From Ancylostoma caninum (Eukaryota; Nematoda; Chromadorea; Rhabditida; Ancylostomatidae): DNA of 64,000 nt. The number at the start of each line of letters is the position of its first letter. Within the stretch, counting starts at the first letter, position 1. Below are positions 1 through 12,066 of the stretch, in pieces. Location of the stretch: contig JBAJFG010000271.1 in assembly GCA_037903475.1 (NCBI GenBank), positions 620,001 through 684,000 of the forward strand, read 5' to 3'. The notes under the pieces were generated by a model. It saw only the letters and a program-made list of their open reading frames with translations. It did no database searches and was not told the origin of the DNA. A program made the translations under genes and the position numbers.

Positions 1-903
1 TTCAGTAAATTCCTTCTAAGGTGTGGCAAGACCTACCTGCCACGAAATCAAAAATTTCTAGAATTTTTCAGGCTGACTGACGTCATTGTCCCGGAAATTT
101 CTAGTGAGAAGGCTTGCTTTGAAAAATGACAGCCCCTAACACTTCCCTTGTTTATCTTTCACATCATATTTCAAGAATCGTTCCCAAAGGCACGACAAAA
201 CCGTGAATCGCGTGCCTGAACAACGCCAAGGAATGTGACTGCATTGTTGCTTCGACTTGTGCACGACTTTTGTGACGGGGAATGGCAGCGACGCGACCGG
301 TTCTTTGCGGTCAGGCAGAGAAATCGAAAAGACAATAGTTATCGCTTGCAACCACAACAGTGACGCTTCGTTGTTGAGCCGCGTCACGTTTTGGAAGAGT
401 AATTCTTTCTAAAGAGGGGTGCATCGAAATTACTTTGTAAAATAGACAAAACTTTTCGTAAATTAAATTTTTATTTACTCGTTTTCACTGCGATTTTTTT
501 CAAACATTGGTTAAGGCTTGCATGAATTTGAAATTATTGGTTCCAGCTGTCCGGAGGGGTTTTTAAATTTCCCTCCTGCCCCCCCCCCCCTTCTGTTTCC
601 CTGCCTCTTTCGGTAACAGTAAAATAAATAGGTTCCAAAGAGAGTACTAATTAATAAAATATTCTTCCTCCTTCTCGTTACACAACCCATAATTTTCCAT
701 AAGTGAATGAGCTCTTTTTTCCTCGGAAGAAGACCCATCTGCACCGCGCAGATGCGAGAATGGAGTCGTTTCCGGATCGATTCTGTAGTTTGCGGTCATT
801 GCACGGAGAAAGACGGCTCATTTAATTAACGCGTGCAAGGGGATGTAATGGGAACATGCGGCAGAGGAGGGGGGAGGGGGAGGGGGGTGATTTGCTCCAG
901 ATA
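1..903. other. Intergenic, no supported gene
   Basis: AT-rich sequence with short open frames on the minus strand (136-387 and 511-744). They lack a recognisable domain and convincing splice context. A run of about 12 C lies at 579-590. I see nothing else here. Confidence 0.5.

Positions 904-905
<2 letters not shown>

Positions 906-961
<56 letters not shown>
906..961. repeat. (TA)n microsatellite
   Basis: About 28 uninterrupted TA dinucleotides, followed by degenerate ACTAC/TATTA-rich sequence to about 1030. Confidence 0.97.
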
Positions 962-963
<2 letters not shown>

Positions 964-1058
964 TACTACTATAGATTATTATATAATGTTACTACTATAT
1001 ATTATTACACACTAACCCGATACTATGTTACTGTAGATGTTCTATACATTACTGTATA

Positions 1059-1322
1059 CAGTGGACGTCAATGGCGTTGGCCCATCCGCGGCCTCGAGAA
1101 GGATGCCACGCAACCGCGCCGCGGGAGCCATAGCCGATGTGTTCTGCTGCTTTTATAGTATTTCTAGCAGCTTTTCTACCCATTTTATGGATTTTCGACC
1201 GAATCATGAAGAAAGCGCCTAGGAATAGCATTCCGGTGGTAGATGACACCGATCCCGGTGCGCGCGGCGCGGTTGCGTCGTCCTCGAGGCCGTGGATGGG
1301 CCACTCTCTTTGACGTCCACTG
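1059..1322. mobile_element. Tc1/mariner-type MITE, family 1, copy 1
   Basis: The 264-bp element starts CAGTGGACGTCAATGGC and ends in the inverted copy GACGTCCACTG, with TA on both sides (1057-1058 and 1323-1324). Terminal inverted repeats continue with GC-rich motifs (GCCCATCCGCGGCC on one side, its relative on the other). There is no transposase frame, so this is a non-autonomous element. TA target duplication plus a CAGT start is the signature of Tc1/mariner. Related copies lie at 2703, 21675, 32225 and 60277. Short open frames across it arise from its GC-rich ends and are not genes. Confidence 0.85.
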
Positions 1323-1324
1323 TA

Positions 1325-2702
1325 CGTATTACTACATATTACTACACTTATCCTATCTTACTATGCATACATTGCTTTTCATATTTTTACACTTTCTATT
1401 TTACTGTTACTTATTTTTTTCTGTTGCTACTGTACATATATTATCTTTTATTATACTACATATTACATTATCTGTATTATATTATGCTTATTATATATTA
1501 GCTCTATTATCATTATTATTATATCACGTTACTGTTTCACCGTTGTGGATCAGCTTCGCCTTGGGGTGAGGCTAAAGCCTTTCTGCAATATTTGTCTTTT
1601 AAACATTTTCGCGATTTTACCTCTCATTTGTAATACATCACGCATTACTACTTTCTTTTACATATGTAGTAATAGGTGGAATTGGCAAAATTCCAGAATA
1701 AATTCGAAATAAAACTCCAATTTCTCATCATTCAAGCGTTGCAGGCTGCTCCCTATCTTTCTGCAAGAATCGAGATAACGAAAATGAATTGAAATAGTGT
1801 TGAGCAGATGAGACGCAGAGATGAAGGATGTGAAAGCACTGCAATGAGAAAAAAAAACTGCAATTTCGTGCAGGATTTGCAGACGATTTGCGAGACGAAA
1901 TTTCCAGCTGATTTATAGCGGTTAGCGGTTGCTGCACAGCCGTACGTGATGAATGGACTTCGCTTTGAAATCCTGACGAATGTGCGTCTGGGTGGTGCTC
2001 ATTCATACATTACATACGTATATACACAATTGTATTCAGATGGATGCATGGGTATCACACGGGTGGCCTGGTGTTTATTTATCTGGGTTGTCTAGCCATG
2101 TGAACGTGATGTTTTCAGTGGAAGTAAACTCTGATAAACCTCGTGACAAGGGTGATCCATGGAAACGTTGCGAAGTTCTGGAAAGATTTCTTCACGTTGA
2201 AAACAACTCATTGTACGTTGCTATTTCTGAATACTTCAATGATTCATGACAAGATGTGGAAATGCTCCGTCTTGATCAGTGATTTTCTATTTAGAAAGCC
2301 ATTTTCTTCTGAAAATAGGATCCCAAAATAAAGGGGTAAGCCCCGGAATAGTAAACAAACTCTCCAAAGTTCAAAGTCCAAGAACTCGAGGACATGTGAA
2401 GAGCTGGTAGATAACGTTGCTGAATGGGTTGCTGAGATGAAGTGTGAGGTGATGTTCCGAGAAAACTCGTCTCCTACCTCTAGTTGTAGTGTGTAGTGAA
2501 GGAAACTGTGAATCCTTTGGTGGAGTTAGCTAATATTATTGTCATTAGAACAAATACGTGCTTCGACAGGATTTTGGTTCCCTTATTTTTATTTTTAAAA
2601 AGGAAATAAAACATATATCCGATCTAATGGACTATCGGCCTTTTCTCGTACCGAATTTAGGCCCTAATTTGTACAAATTCCTGTATTTTCCTTCAGCACA
2701 TA
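1325..2702. other. Intergenic, no supported gene
   Basis: 1325-1560 is pyrimidine-rich TA/TTAC low-complexity sequence. The rest has short open frames on both strands without domain or splice support. I see no gene. Confidence 0.5.
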
Positions 2703-2968
2703 CTGTGAGCGCCGATTGCGGTGGCCTTTCCGCGACTTTGAGGACGCTGCGCAACCGCGACGCGCGTGCCGGAATAGATGTTATCTGCTGCTGTTATGCT
2801 ATTTCTAGTAGATTTCTTACCCGATTTCAAGGACTTTCGATCAAATCGGGAAGAAAAGCGACCAAAAACAGCATTCCGGCGCCAGACGACGATTCCGGCG
2901 CACGCGGCGCGGTTGCGCGACGTTTTTCTCGATGTCGCAGAACGACCCACAGTCATCGACGCTCACTG
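2703..2968. mobile_element. Tc1/mariner-type MITE, family 1, copy 2 (diverged)
   Basis: The 266-bp element is flanked by TA (2701-2702, 2969-2970). The left end reads CTGTGAGCGCCGATTG and the right end is the inverted CAGTGAGCGTCGATG. Internal blocks match the other family copies: GCGCAACCGCG near each end and the centre with TTTCGATCAAATCGGGAAG. It belongs to the GTGAGC subfamily together with the copy at 21675. Confidence 0.8.
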
Positions 2969-4119
2969 TATTTGGACGTCTTTCCATTCATTTGAATTAC
3001 TTGATTCGCTTATTTCACGAGTAGAAAATATGTTCCTCGACTTGTTTGAATTTCTCTGGTGAAGTATATTTTTCTACGACTGTCATGGGCACGGTTATCA
3101 TTTATAATTTTTTGGGAGAAGAAAGAGTCGTTAAAAAATAAGAGCAGACGCTACTGGTTAGGAGTACAGCATATTGGTCTATTTGTGAAAATTAGCTGAA
3201 GACAATTTCCTATTACAGTCATATTCATGGAATATTCAAGATAGTGATGGTTTCCAAGAGCCTTCAATAAGATTACGTGCTATATAGCTAAAAGTTCGAC
3301 CTGTTGTCAATTCACGGCCTTGCTAATGACGATTACTATTCCCCAGTAATCCTTGAACAGAAGTATACATTCATGGTTACAACGGACAACGGACTCAACA
3401 GTAAGTGTCCAAAGAACAGTAGAGGAAGCATCACTACAACAGAGAGTGTAGACAAGTAGTGGGGCATACTCCTTCCCTCCTTGGCGTAGCCAAGGAGGGA
3501 AGGTGGTGCGGGGAACAGTTCTCGCACAGAAAAAATTGAAAAAGAAAAAAAAAACGTCGCGACTAACAGCTCCGTTCATCACACAACCTCACTTTTGTGC
3601 TTCTCTGAAAAACCTCTATGGTCCCTTCAGGTGAAGAAGTGTTTTATCCGATCTCGGCAATTTCCTTAACATATCTCAACATTTTCTGCACTCTCTCATT
3701 TCCCCATAATCCATGGCTTATGCTATGCAAGAACGGAGTCAGAAAAAGTGTGAATTATCATGTTAGTAGAAGGGATGCAGACGCGTTTAAGCAATGGTGG
3801 GGAGGCCATGGGGAACAGTTCTCGTATGACAAAATATATGGCATTTTGGGTGGTCAAAACGTTCTAACTTTATATATAAAAATCCAGATTACACTCTTCA
3901 ATAAATGTGTTCGGCTTCGCTCAATTAGTCTAGAATTTTCCATTCAACAAGAAAAACCAATATCTATCTTTGCCATGGCTTAAAATCAGGTTCTCTGCTG
4001 GTGTTCTTATGCAAGTACTATCATAACTAGACATTTTATAGGCATTTAAGGACATTTTATAGCCCTGCGACGACAGGAGTTTGCACAATGCCACAGCGTC
4101 AATCGTCTTCTGCTGCTCT
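2969..4119. other. Intergenic with hairpins, no supported gene
   Basis: Apart from the hairpin pair at 3471-3528 and a 15-base motif repeated at 3510 and 3810, this holds only short unsupported open frames, including 3618-3983 on plus with no recognisable domain. Confidence 0.5.
3471..3528. other. Perfect 15-bp hairpin next to a second short palindrome
   Basis: CCTTCCCTCCTTGGC and its exact complement are separated by a 3-base GTA loop (3471-3503). It is followed by a second imperfect palindrome, GTGCGGGGAACAGTTCTCGC plus AC (3507-3528). The stem is too short for a microRNA precursor. It could be the core of a fold-back element or a structured RNA. Function unknown. Confidence 0.6.
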
Positions 4120-4560
4120 TCTTGTCTCTTTTCCCCGATCTTAAGCCCGTGCCGCCTTTTAGGGCTGATACGACACCAAGCGATATCGGCCGGCAGATAG
4201 CAGCCGGGCATGTGACCACAGCAGCAACATATCAAACTGTGCCTGATGATACGTATGCATGTGAGCACACAATCTTATCGGGCCGTATCTTCCGGCGGCG
4301 ATGGGAAAACCCGTGGACGAGCCAGGATTCGCCGGCGCGTCCAGGATGCAGCGTCGCCGCGTCCGGGCAGGGGCCACAAACCAAAGTGTGCCGTTGAACT
4401 CATTATTCAATCTTGCACGAAATGCGGTTCGTCTTGCCCGACGAAATGAGCAACGCAATGAGAATGTCATGCGAGCTGACATCACTGCCGGCTGCTCATT
4501 GCCAAACAGGGGTTGTTTTCTGCTGCTCGGGGACATTTGCGACAAAATGTAACTTTGTGA
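4120..4560. other. GC-rich, stop-poor island, role unclear
   Basis: This pocket is clearly more GC-rich than its surroundings, and several frames are open on both strands at once (plus 4122-4397, minus 4159-4545). Opening on both strands argues for composition rather than coding. No splice pair fixes one frame and no domain is recognisable. It may be a regulatory island or a decayed repeat. Confidence 0.3.
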
Positions 4561-6199
4561 CAGCTGAAGAAGCGGAAAGTGGAATGGATGGGACTTCTAG
4601 GGAAATAACTTCCTGAAGTGGGGGTTTCTTATACTTTAAGTGGAAGAGAATCCTGGGGGTTTCAAGCGGTTCTAATTGTAAGGGGATAAAGGATAACCGG
4701 TAAGTTTTGTAACCCTATGTATGCTTTAATCCGCGATCTCACTGCTTTTTTGTCGTTCCATGTTAGTATTAGGATAAACCCATGTATGAATCCATGTGTT
4801 TCTGTCCACATGCCAGAGGCCCGGATATTCTGAGATGGAGTGGCCGGTGAGAGGACGGCCACATCTATTACTTAATGAATCTATGAATATCCATGCTCCA
4901 TGAAATCCGTGTTTTTTCTCAATTTCTGGAACCTCACGGAGTAAAGGCAATTGAAAAAAAAACAGAACAAGAAACCAATAATCAAACGAGAACGAATGAT
5001 AATCAGTCAAACAAAACAAAAAATCAAATCACTCTATTAGTTTGTTTCCAAATGTTTATTTTCATAACCATTTTTCGAAATATTTACTAGTAATTGTCTG
5101 ATATCAAAGTTAATATTTTAGTTTGGAAAGCAGACGCCTCTCATCCTCCAAGAATCCTTGACGTTCTTGGCGGTGAGATCGTAGGACAACACTTTAAGAA
5201 ATTTGTCCTGGTAGGAAGCTATAAAATCCCTCTGAAAAACATACATATGCTTCGTCACCTTCCTGGCAGGACCAGGGAATTTACCCGAATCCTAACAGAT
5301 CTGAGCAAATCTCAGAAAACTCCGCTACTGCCAAAAGGAAGCTTCATGCAGTTTGCAACTTGCAGAGGACTGAGTCCAAAAAGAACCGAGTTTCTCCGGC
5401 TAGCTTGCACTTTGTTGCAAATCCCAACATCCAAGATGCCAAATCCTGTCACTTTTTGAGCCCGTTGGGTCTGTTACTAGTGTTTTTCCTTCGGGCTTGC
5501 TTGTTAGTGCGATGTAATCCTACGCTCTGACTTTTTTCGTTTTTCGAAAAGCTTTTGCACTGGGAGGACTTGGACTGGTTGCTCTTCCGTGATTGATTTC
5601 CCTCGCTTTGGTACGTTGGTGTCCAATAGGGATAGAAGAGAAATTTTTTCTTGAAAAGGAGTTAGTATGTAGTGCGAAAGGTTGATCTGGAGAGGTACAA
5701 TCGTTCTAGGATCAGGCTATTACTGTTTTCTAAAAGAAAAAAAAGGAAAGTTGCCTCTTCTCTAAAAAACAAACGGTTTCCTAACTCGGGAACCTTCCAA
5801 AATAGACGTCTTTCTCGGAATTTTCTTCGTGGGTTTCCCACTTGATTTTGTGGTGAATTTTCTTGTAAACGGAAATGCCTCTGTTCATTGTGGTTTCCGG
5901 GTAAACCAAGTCAAGTGCTGTGATTCCTGACTTTTTCATCTATCTAAAGTCCAGTATTTTTAGCTCATCCTTCATAGGAAACAGTTTGAACAGTTAGGTA
6001 CAATCCAGTGCGTCCAGTCCCACTCGTTGCGTCTTAGTGTTCTGTTTGTCTGCGCATCCTCACTGCTCATTGATATCATCTCTCTCGATCATATTGTTGA
6101 GTAGCGCGATTTGAGGATCTAGACCGCTTAAGTTTTCTATATATACATAAATACGGTGGCAAACGCAGCGACAAAAAAAAATAAAGGAGAGTTAGCAGC
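4561..6199. other. Intergenic, one unsupported open frame
   Basis: Contains a 121-codon plus-strand frame (5094-5459), described separately. The rest has many stops and short A/T runs. No other feature is seen. Confidence 0.45.
5094..5459 (+). other. Open reading frame of 121 codons, doubtful
   Basis: I do not recognise it. The translation is basic, with a segment VLVGSYKIPLKNIHMLRHLP, and has no signal peptide, membrane segment or cysteine pattern. There is no upstream acceptor close to the ATG and no neighbouring exon that would join in frame. It could be a chance frame or a fragment of a retroelement. Confidence 0.15.
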
Positions 6200-6654
6200 A
6201 GATGCTGCTGTTCTGCTGCAAAGCAGCTATACATCCGCATGGTCCAGAATAATGCCTGTTCTTCCGCATTTTCGACATTCTCCCTCCGGAATGAGCATCG
6301 AATCGCCCATAGCCCTGCATTAATGGTCACGGGTTAATTACCGGGCCAAAAGCCGATCATGCCACATCCATCGCACTTAATGGGCTTCTCCGGAGGACGC
6401 ATATACACTCGCTGTTTTTTCTTGCACGCGGCATTGCCGATCGTTGGATGACTGACTGAACGCCATTTCCGCCAGCGGACGGCTTCGCTTCGCTTTAGAA
6501 AATTGCCTGCGAAAAACGGCTGCCGGCTCGGGCGTTCGATGCAAATGGCCCTCATGAAACAACGTTGCCCGTTGTAATAGTAGTGGATTTTATTATGGAT
6601 TTCATAGCTTAATATATATGCTATCATTCGGAAATGTGTATGGTTCAGGCGCAT
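6200..6654. other. Moderately GC-rich stop-poor segment
   Basis: A minus-strand frame (6334-6654) contains a CxxC pair (KCDGCG), and a second minus frame is open in parallel. TAAT-type motifs occur around 6318-6400. No splice structure could be built. It resembles the islands at 4.1 and 7.9 kb and may be conserved regulatory DNA or an exon remnant. Confidence 0.25.
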
Positions 6655-6879
6655 TTCAGCAACAAAACTATAAATTCCTGCAGATTGTTCCTCGAATCAG
6701 GAACTAAAATAGGAAGATCGGCTATCCAGGGAATTTCGAACAAATTACTGAAATCAACCTTTTCGTATTTTTCAACAGCACTTAGATGTAGAGGGTCCCC
6801 TATTCCTTTGGACAGGTTACCCTAATTTGGTACCTTGAGAAAAGATGGCTGCACATGCTAGGCAAAGAGGAGGTTTGAA

Positions 6880-7535
6880 GCGTCATACCTGGGCCTGAGG
6901 TCTCACGCATCACTGAGATTACCTAAGGTAAACGTGTTAACACCCCTAAATTTACTCACCGTTAAGGAGGGCATCAACGAGCTTACCTTGTATAATCTCA
7001 GTGGTACATTTAGAAACTGGATACATCGTTGTAGTGATGGGTAACCTCATACCAGTGGCGGACGCAGAAAGTGGGCGGGAGGGGGGGCGTGGGAAGAAAA
7101 GTGGGGTCTCCGCCGTTTTGGGGACCCAGACGGAAAATAAAATTAATAATAATATTAATTATAATAATAAACAATAAATAAAAAATATATTAAAAATAAT
7201 AATAAAAATAAACAATTAAAAATAAACTAACACAAGATTTTTATTTGTATTGTAAAGTAATTTCGAAAATTTGGCGACCCATTCTCGGGGGGGGGCGCCC
7301 CCCCCCCCGCCCCCCCCCTGCGTCCGCCACTGCCTCATACCCATGGGTATGATTGCGCATGAGTAGCTGGGTACATACAACATGACATAGGGATTAAGGT
7401 GTTGATAGGTGAAATATGCTAACACATTTACCATGGGTAATTTCAGGCCGCACTCATCGTCGACGTTACCCAGGGTAAACGTGTTAACCCTCACAGGTCT
7501 ACCCATCGTTGACACGGTCGCTACTCTGGGTGAAC
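6880..7535. repeat. GGGTAAAC-type dispersed repeat, copy 1
   Basis: Rich in GGGTAA/TTACCC words (AGGTAAACGTGTTAAC near 6926 and GGGTAAACGTGTTAAC near 7474). The same vocabulary recurs at 12.64-12.81, 25.22-25.41 and 27.77-28.08 kb. It is interrupted by a hAT-type MITE at 7053-7332. Confidence 0.55.
7053..7332. mobile_element. hAT-type MITE with perfect 8-bp target duplication
   Basis: The 280-bp element is bounded by CAGTGGCGGACGCAG and its exact inverse. It is flanked by identical 8-base direct repeats CCTCATAC (7045-7052 and 7333-7340). An 8-bp duplication and a CAG-starting terminal repeat indicate the hAT superfamily. The interior is G/C homopolymer and A/T-rich without coding potential. 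A degenerate relative of its AT-rich interior is at 16555-16720, and one terminus-like CAGTGGCGGATGC is near 28220. It inserted into the GGGTAA repeat. Confidence 0.88.
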
Positions 7536-7591
7536 TCAGTGACGCAATCACACCCTCAATGATGCATGTGCAACCTGGATACGGCTATGCG

Positions 7592-7640
7592 GTCGAGTTC
7601 TGTGATTGGTTAGTTGGATGAATGGACCAATCGCAGAGCG
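7592..7640. repeat. Core fragment of the Mutator-like MITE family
   Basis: GTCGAGTTCTGTGATTGG and GGATGAATGGACCAATCGC match the middle of the intact element at 46527-46647 almost base for base. The terminal repeats are too decayed to place the ends. Confidence 0.6.
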
Positions 7641-7917
7641 TGGTTGGTCCTTTATTCGCAGGTTCAACGTTGTAAACCGAAAAAAAAACCTGGGAAACAT
7701 CAAAGGAAATTCCGGAATGTAGTAATTTCCGGAAACAGCTACCTTTACTAGGGTAATTGGCATTATACTACATTTCGGTAACGTTATACGTTAACGCTAA
7801 TGAATGTTAATGAGCGAATCTGTCTTAATCTCTCCAACGAAACGAATCGCATGCCAAAAAACACCAGAAGACTACTGAAAATCTTGTTATTATCACATTC
7901 TGAGCATGTTTTTGCAG

Positions 7918-8158
7918 CGATCATTCCAATTACAAAGAAATCGCCGCGATAATCGCCACATTACCATTACAACCGGCCATCGATTCGGTTCGATACCAGG
8001 CGAAAAACGATCGCCGCCGATCGAATCGCCATCGCACAGCCACCATTCCCACACCGGTAGGCATCAGCCGGCATCACGTCAGCATCGTGAATGTGCAAAT
8101 TTCCGCCGGCACTAACGGCATATTATGGTTGGCTAATGTATTTTTATTATTGAACCAC
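7918..8158 (+). CDS. Candidate internal exon, gene unknown
   Basis: A good acceptor (TTTTTGCAG) is followed by 241 bases open in one frame with no ATG, ending at a strong donor (CAC|GTAAGT). The 80-residue translation contains PLQPAIDSVRYQAKNDRRRS and ends in a hydrophobic stretch TNGILWLANVFLLLNH. A second frame is also largely open because the segment is GC-rich. No partner exon was found; the GAAT microsatellite lies just downstream and would be in the next intron. It could be non-coding. Confidence 0.25.
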
Positions 8159-8637
8159 GTAAGTGCTGCGGAGGCATTCGCATTAGCTTAAAAGACGTCA
8201 TTATGTATGCTAATCACTGCAACGACGCCGAATTTCCGACAGAACGGGAAGGAAAGAGCGAGGGATCCTTCTCCTCTTATTTTTGAAATGAGTGAGGTTT
8301 ATAGTTCAGAAAGAATATCAATAAAATGCTAGGGTATCGGAACGCATCCTTAATCAAACTACATACTTCATGTTTGATATCTGAAAGATCCAGAGCTCAT
8401 TTCATAAGTTTGGCCAGGCGGCGCGGTCCATAGACGCGGATGGCGCACGCGTCTGCACAACAGTTTCAATAACTGTTCATCCTCGGAATCCATGGGCTAG
8501 CCAATGAATCTAGTGAATCGCTGAGAATTTATGTAATTTTTTAATTGTGGAATTTTTAACAGGGCTACATCTCCTTGCGCCATCCTCACGCCATGAAGGG
8601 GAGCGGCAGCGATGCGGCTGCGTTGGCATGTTTCCAA

Positions 8638-10506
8638 AATGAATGAGTGAATGAATGAATCAATGAATGAATGAATGAAAGAAAGAATGAATGGGATGAA
8701 TAGGATGAATGAATGGGATGAATAAATGAATGAGTGAATGAGTCAAATGAATGAAAGAATGGATGAATGAATGAATGAATGAATGAATGAATGAATGAAT
8801 GAATGAATGAATGAATGAATGAATGAATGAATGAAAAAGAATGAATGAATGAATGAATGAATGAAAAAGAATAAATGAATGAATGAATGAATGAAAAAGA
8901 ATGAATGAATGAATGAATGAAAAAGAATGAATGAATGAATAAATGAATGAATGAATGAATGAATGAATGAATGAATGAATGAATGAATGAATGAAAAAGA
9001 ATGAATGAATGAATAAATGAATGAATGAATGAATGAATGAATGAATGAATGAATGAAAAAGAATGAATGAATGAATGAATGAATGAATGAATGAATGAAT
9101 GAAAAAGAATGAATGAATGAATGAATGAATGAATGAATGAATGAAAAAGAATGAATGAATGAATGAATGAATGAAAAAGAATGAATGAATGAATGAATGA
9201 ATGAATGAATGAAAAAATGAATGAATGAATGAATGAATGAATGAATGAATGAATGAAAAAGAATGAATGAATGAATGAATGAATGAATGAATGAATGAAT
9301 GAATGAATGAATGAATGAATGAATGAATGAATGAATGAATGAATGAATGAATGAATGAATGAATGAATGAATGAATGAATGAATGAATGAATGAATGAAT
9401 GAATGAATGAATGAATGAATGAATGAATGAATGAATGAAAAAGAATGAATGAATGAATGAATGAATGAATGAATGAATGAATGAATGAATGAATGAATGA
9501 ATGAATGAATGAATGAATGAATGAATAAATGAATGAATGAATGAATGAAAAAGAATGAATGAATGAATGAATGAAAAAGAATGAATGAATGAATAAATGA
9601 ATGAATGAATGAATGAATGAATGAATGAATGAATGAATGAATGAATGAAAAAGAATGAATGAATGAATAAATGAATGAATGAATGAATGAATGAATGAAT
9701 GAATGAATGAAAAAGAATGAATGAATGAATGAATGAATGAATGAATGAATGAATGAAAAAGAATGAATGAATGAATGAATGAATGAATGAATGAATGAAT
9801 GAAAAGAATGAATGAATGAATGAATGAATGAATGAATGAATGAATGAATGAAAATGAATGAATGAATGAAAGAATGAATGAATGAATGAATGAATGAATG
9901 AATGAATGAATGAATGAATGAATGAATGAATGAATGAATGAATGAAAAAGAATGAATGAATGAATGAATGAATGAATGAATGAATGAATGAATGAATGAA
10001 TGAATGAATGAATGAATGAATGAAAAAGAATGAATGAATGAATGAATGAATGAATGAATGAATGAATGAATGAATGAATGAATGAATGAATGAATGAATG
10101 AATGAAAAAGAATGAATGAATGAATGAATGAATGAATGAATGAATGAATGAATGAATGAATGAATGAATGAATGAATGAATGAATGAATGAATGAATGAA
10201 TGAATGAATGAATGAATGAATGAATGAATGAAAGAATGAATGAATGAATGAATGAATGAATGAATGAATGAAAAAGAATGAATGAATGAATGAATGAATG
10301 AATGAATGAATGAATGAATGAAAGAATGAATGAATGAATGAATGAATGAATGAATGAATGAAAGAATGAATGAATGAATGAATGAATGAATGAATGAATG
10401 AATGAAAAAGAATGAATGAATGAATAAATGAATGAATGAATGAATGAATGAATGAATGAATGAATGAATGAATGAATGAATGAATGAATGAATGAATGAA
10501 TGAAAG
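8638..10506. repeat. (GAAT)n microsatellite, about 1.87 kb
   Basis: Almost pure GAAT/TGAA tetranucleotides. About 30 interruptions recur, mostly of the same form (GAAAAAGAATG), with a few GAATAAATG and GAAAGAATG. The left edge (8638-8760) is more degenerate, with GGATGAATAG units. Repetition of the same interruption points to segmental amplification inside the array. Confidence 0.98.
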
Positions 10507-10975
10507 AATAGCAGAGGGAATAGTAGGAAATTTTTGGTTGGAGATTACAATGGCGAGTATTCTTGGGATAAAACGAAAAAAGATGGGGAGAGGGAGTGGT
10601 ACATATCTCCCCCCAAACGAAAAAAAAAAAACGAAGTTTTTTATGCTACTAAAAACATCAGCGATTCAGTTCCCTAGAGAAGAACTTTGGAAAGAAAAAC
10701 TTTCCCATTTGCATGCAGTTGGAAATGTTCAAGGCATTGAATGCATAAACAAAAACAAACTGAATAATGCACTTTTCATTTCAACGCTGCGAACCGTTAT
10801 AGAATTCCACAGCGATAGCACTTTGCACCTTGAAAAACTGCACGAGTGCTGGCTGAGCCGAGCAGAGAACATACTGGTAGCATTGACAAATTTTGGAATA
10901 ACACTGGAACCACTGGAGAAAATTAGCGAAACTTGGTATAAGCAACTTTTTAGTACCAGCTTGACTGCAAAATGA
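10496..10975 (+). other. Open frame of 159 codons next to the microsatellite, doubtful
   Basis: The first codons are repeat-derived. From about codon 55 the translation looks more like protein (for example EKLHECWLSRAENILVALTN), but two minus-strand frames are open over the same interval. No domain, splice partner or poly(A) context is seen. It could be a retroelement fragment. Confidence 0.18.
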
Positions 10976-12060
10976 GAAATGCCCTCCCATACATCTGAAT
11001 AGTGGCTGGCCCGATATAAATGTAAAGGGGAAAATCGCACAGAAACAAGAGTTTTCCGCTAGAGAAGAAAATTGAAAAAGAATTTTCTTTTCTGAGGACC
11101 CTGCTTTACATTGCATTCAGGAAACTGGTGGAATTGCCGGTAGATAATTGCCGCCTGCTTGTCGGTAACTGGTGCAGTTGCAGAAATTCCATATTTGATT
11201 ACTATGGTGAAGAAAAAAGTCATGAAGTGCTATGTGGATGCTTCTAGTACTACTGTTCCGAGAGTAATTGCTGTGTGTCCGTTGTGAAGTCGCAGAACTA
11301 ATAGCGCTGTACTGCAACCACTATCAATCACACCGTCAGTAATGGATGAGTGAATCAATTGGGGTCGGCTTGGGTACGCAAAAATGCGTAAAATTTAATC
11401 AATTAAGAAGTTGAGCACTTAAGCGAGTGGAGCTGTTGAAAACCTTAGTCCTAAAGGTCCTCCTGTCAAAGATCCTATCCTTCATTGAGTAGTAACAAAA
11501 AATTTCAAAAAAAAAATCCATACTATCGTGCAGATTCAAAATATCACAGGCTCGACCAATTGCAAATCTTCTGACCTATCGTCAACCGAAGGAACTGTAA
11601 CGTATTCCGGTGGATTCTTGCTCATTTTTATATAAACTTTGCAGAGAGCTGTGCAGAACTGCCAGCGCTGCCACGGGAGCCAGTCAAGAGCGGTGATAAA
11701 TTGCCAATCCGGAAAAATATTTAATCAAGCAAAAGTAGCCAGTAGACTGGTTTGATTTCATGGAAAAGAAGCAATCTACAGTATGCAAGAGCAAAACGGA
11801 GTGTTGACGCTGAAAATAGTTTCAGGACGAGAGGTGGCAGAATGGGGGACCTACGGGCGAAATTTTGCAAACTGGGAAGAACGAAAAAAAAACCAAGAAT
11901 ATGCTTGTCTTCGAGGGTTACGATCATACTATATTCCTATTAATATTTCAATTTGTTATATTTAGCTTATTACATGAACAGACTGGACGAGTACTAAGCA
12001 AAAAAAGCAACTTTACTTCAAAGTGTCAAGAACAATGAAAATTAAACACTAGGAGGATCC
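10976..12060. other. Intergenic, nothing supported
   Basis: No exon pair, repeat match or RNA feature was recognised. Confidence 0.45.
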
Positions 12061-12066
12061 TCCATC

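Noticed and set aside
2558..2995. 145-codon plus-strand frame and its antisense partner
   Set aside because: Both cover MITE copy 2; similar shadows appear over the other copies.
4159..4545. 128-codon minus-strand frame
   Set aside because: Overlaps open plus-strand frames in a GC-rich pocket; no splice sites, domain or amino-acid pattern favours it.
8638..10506. CRISPR-like or coding repeat
   Set aside because: Simple tetranucleotide array without spacers of unique sequence; eukaryotic context.
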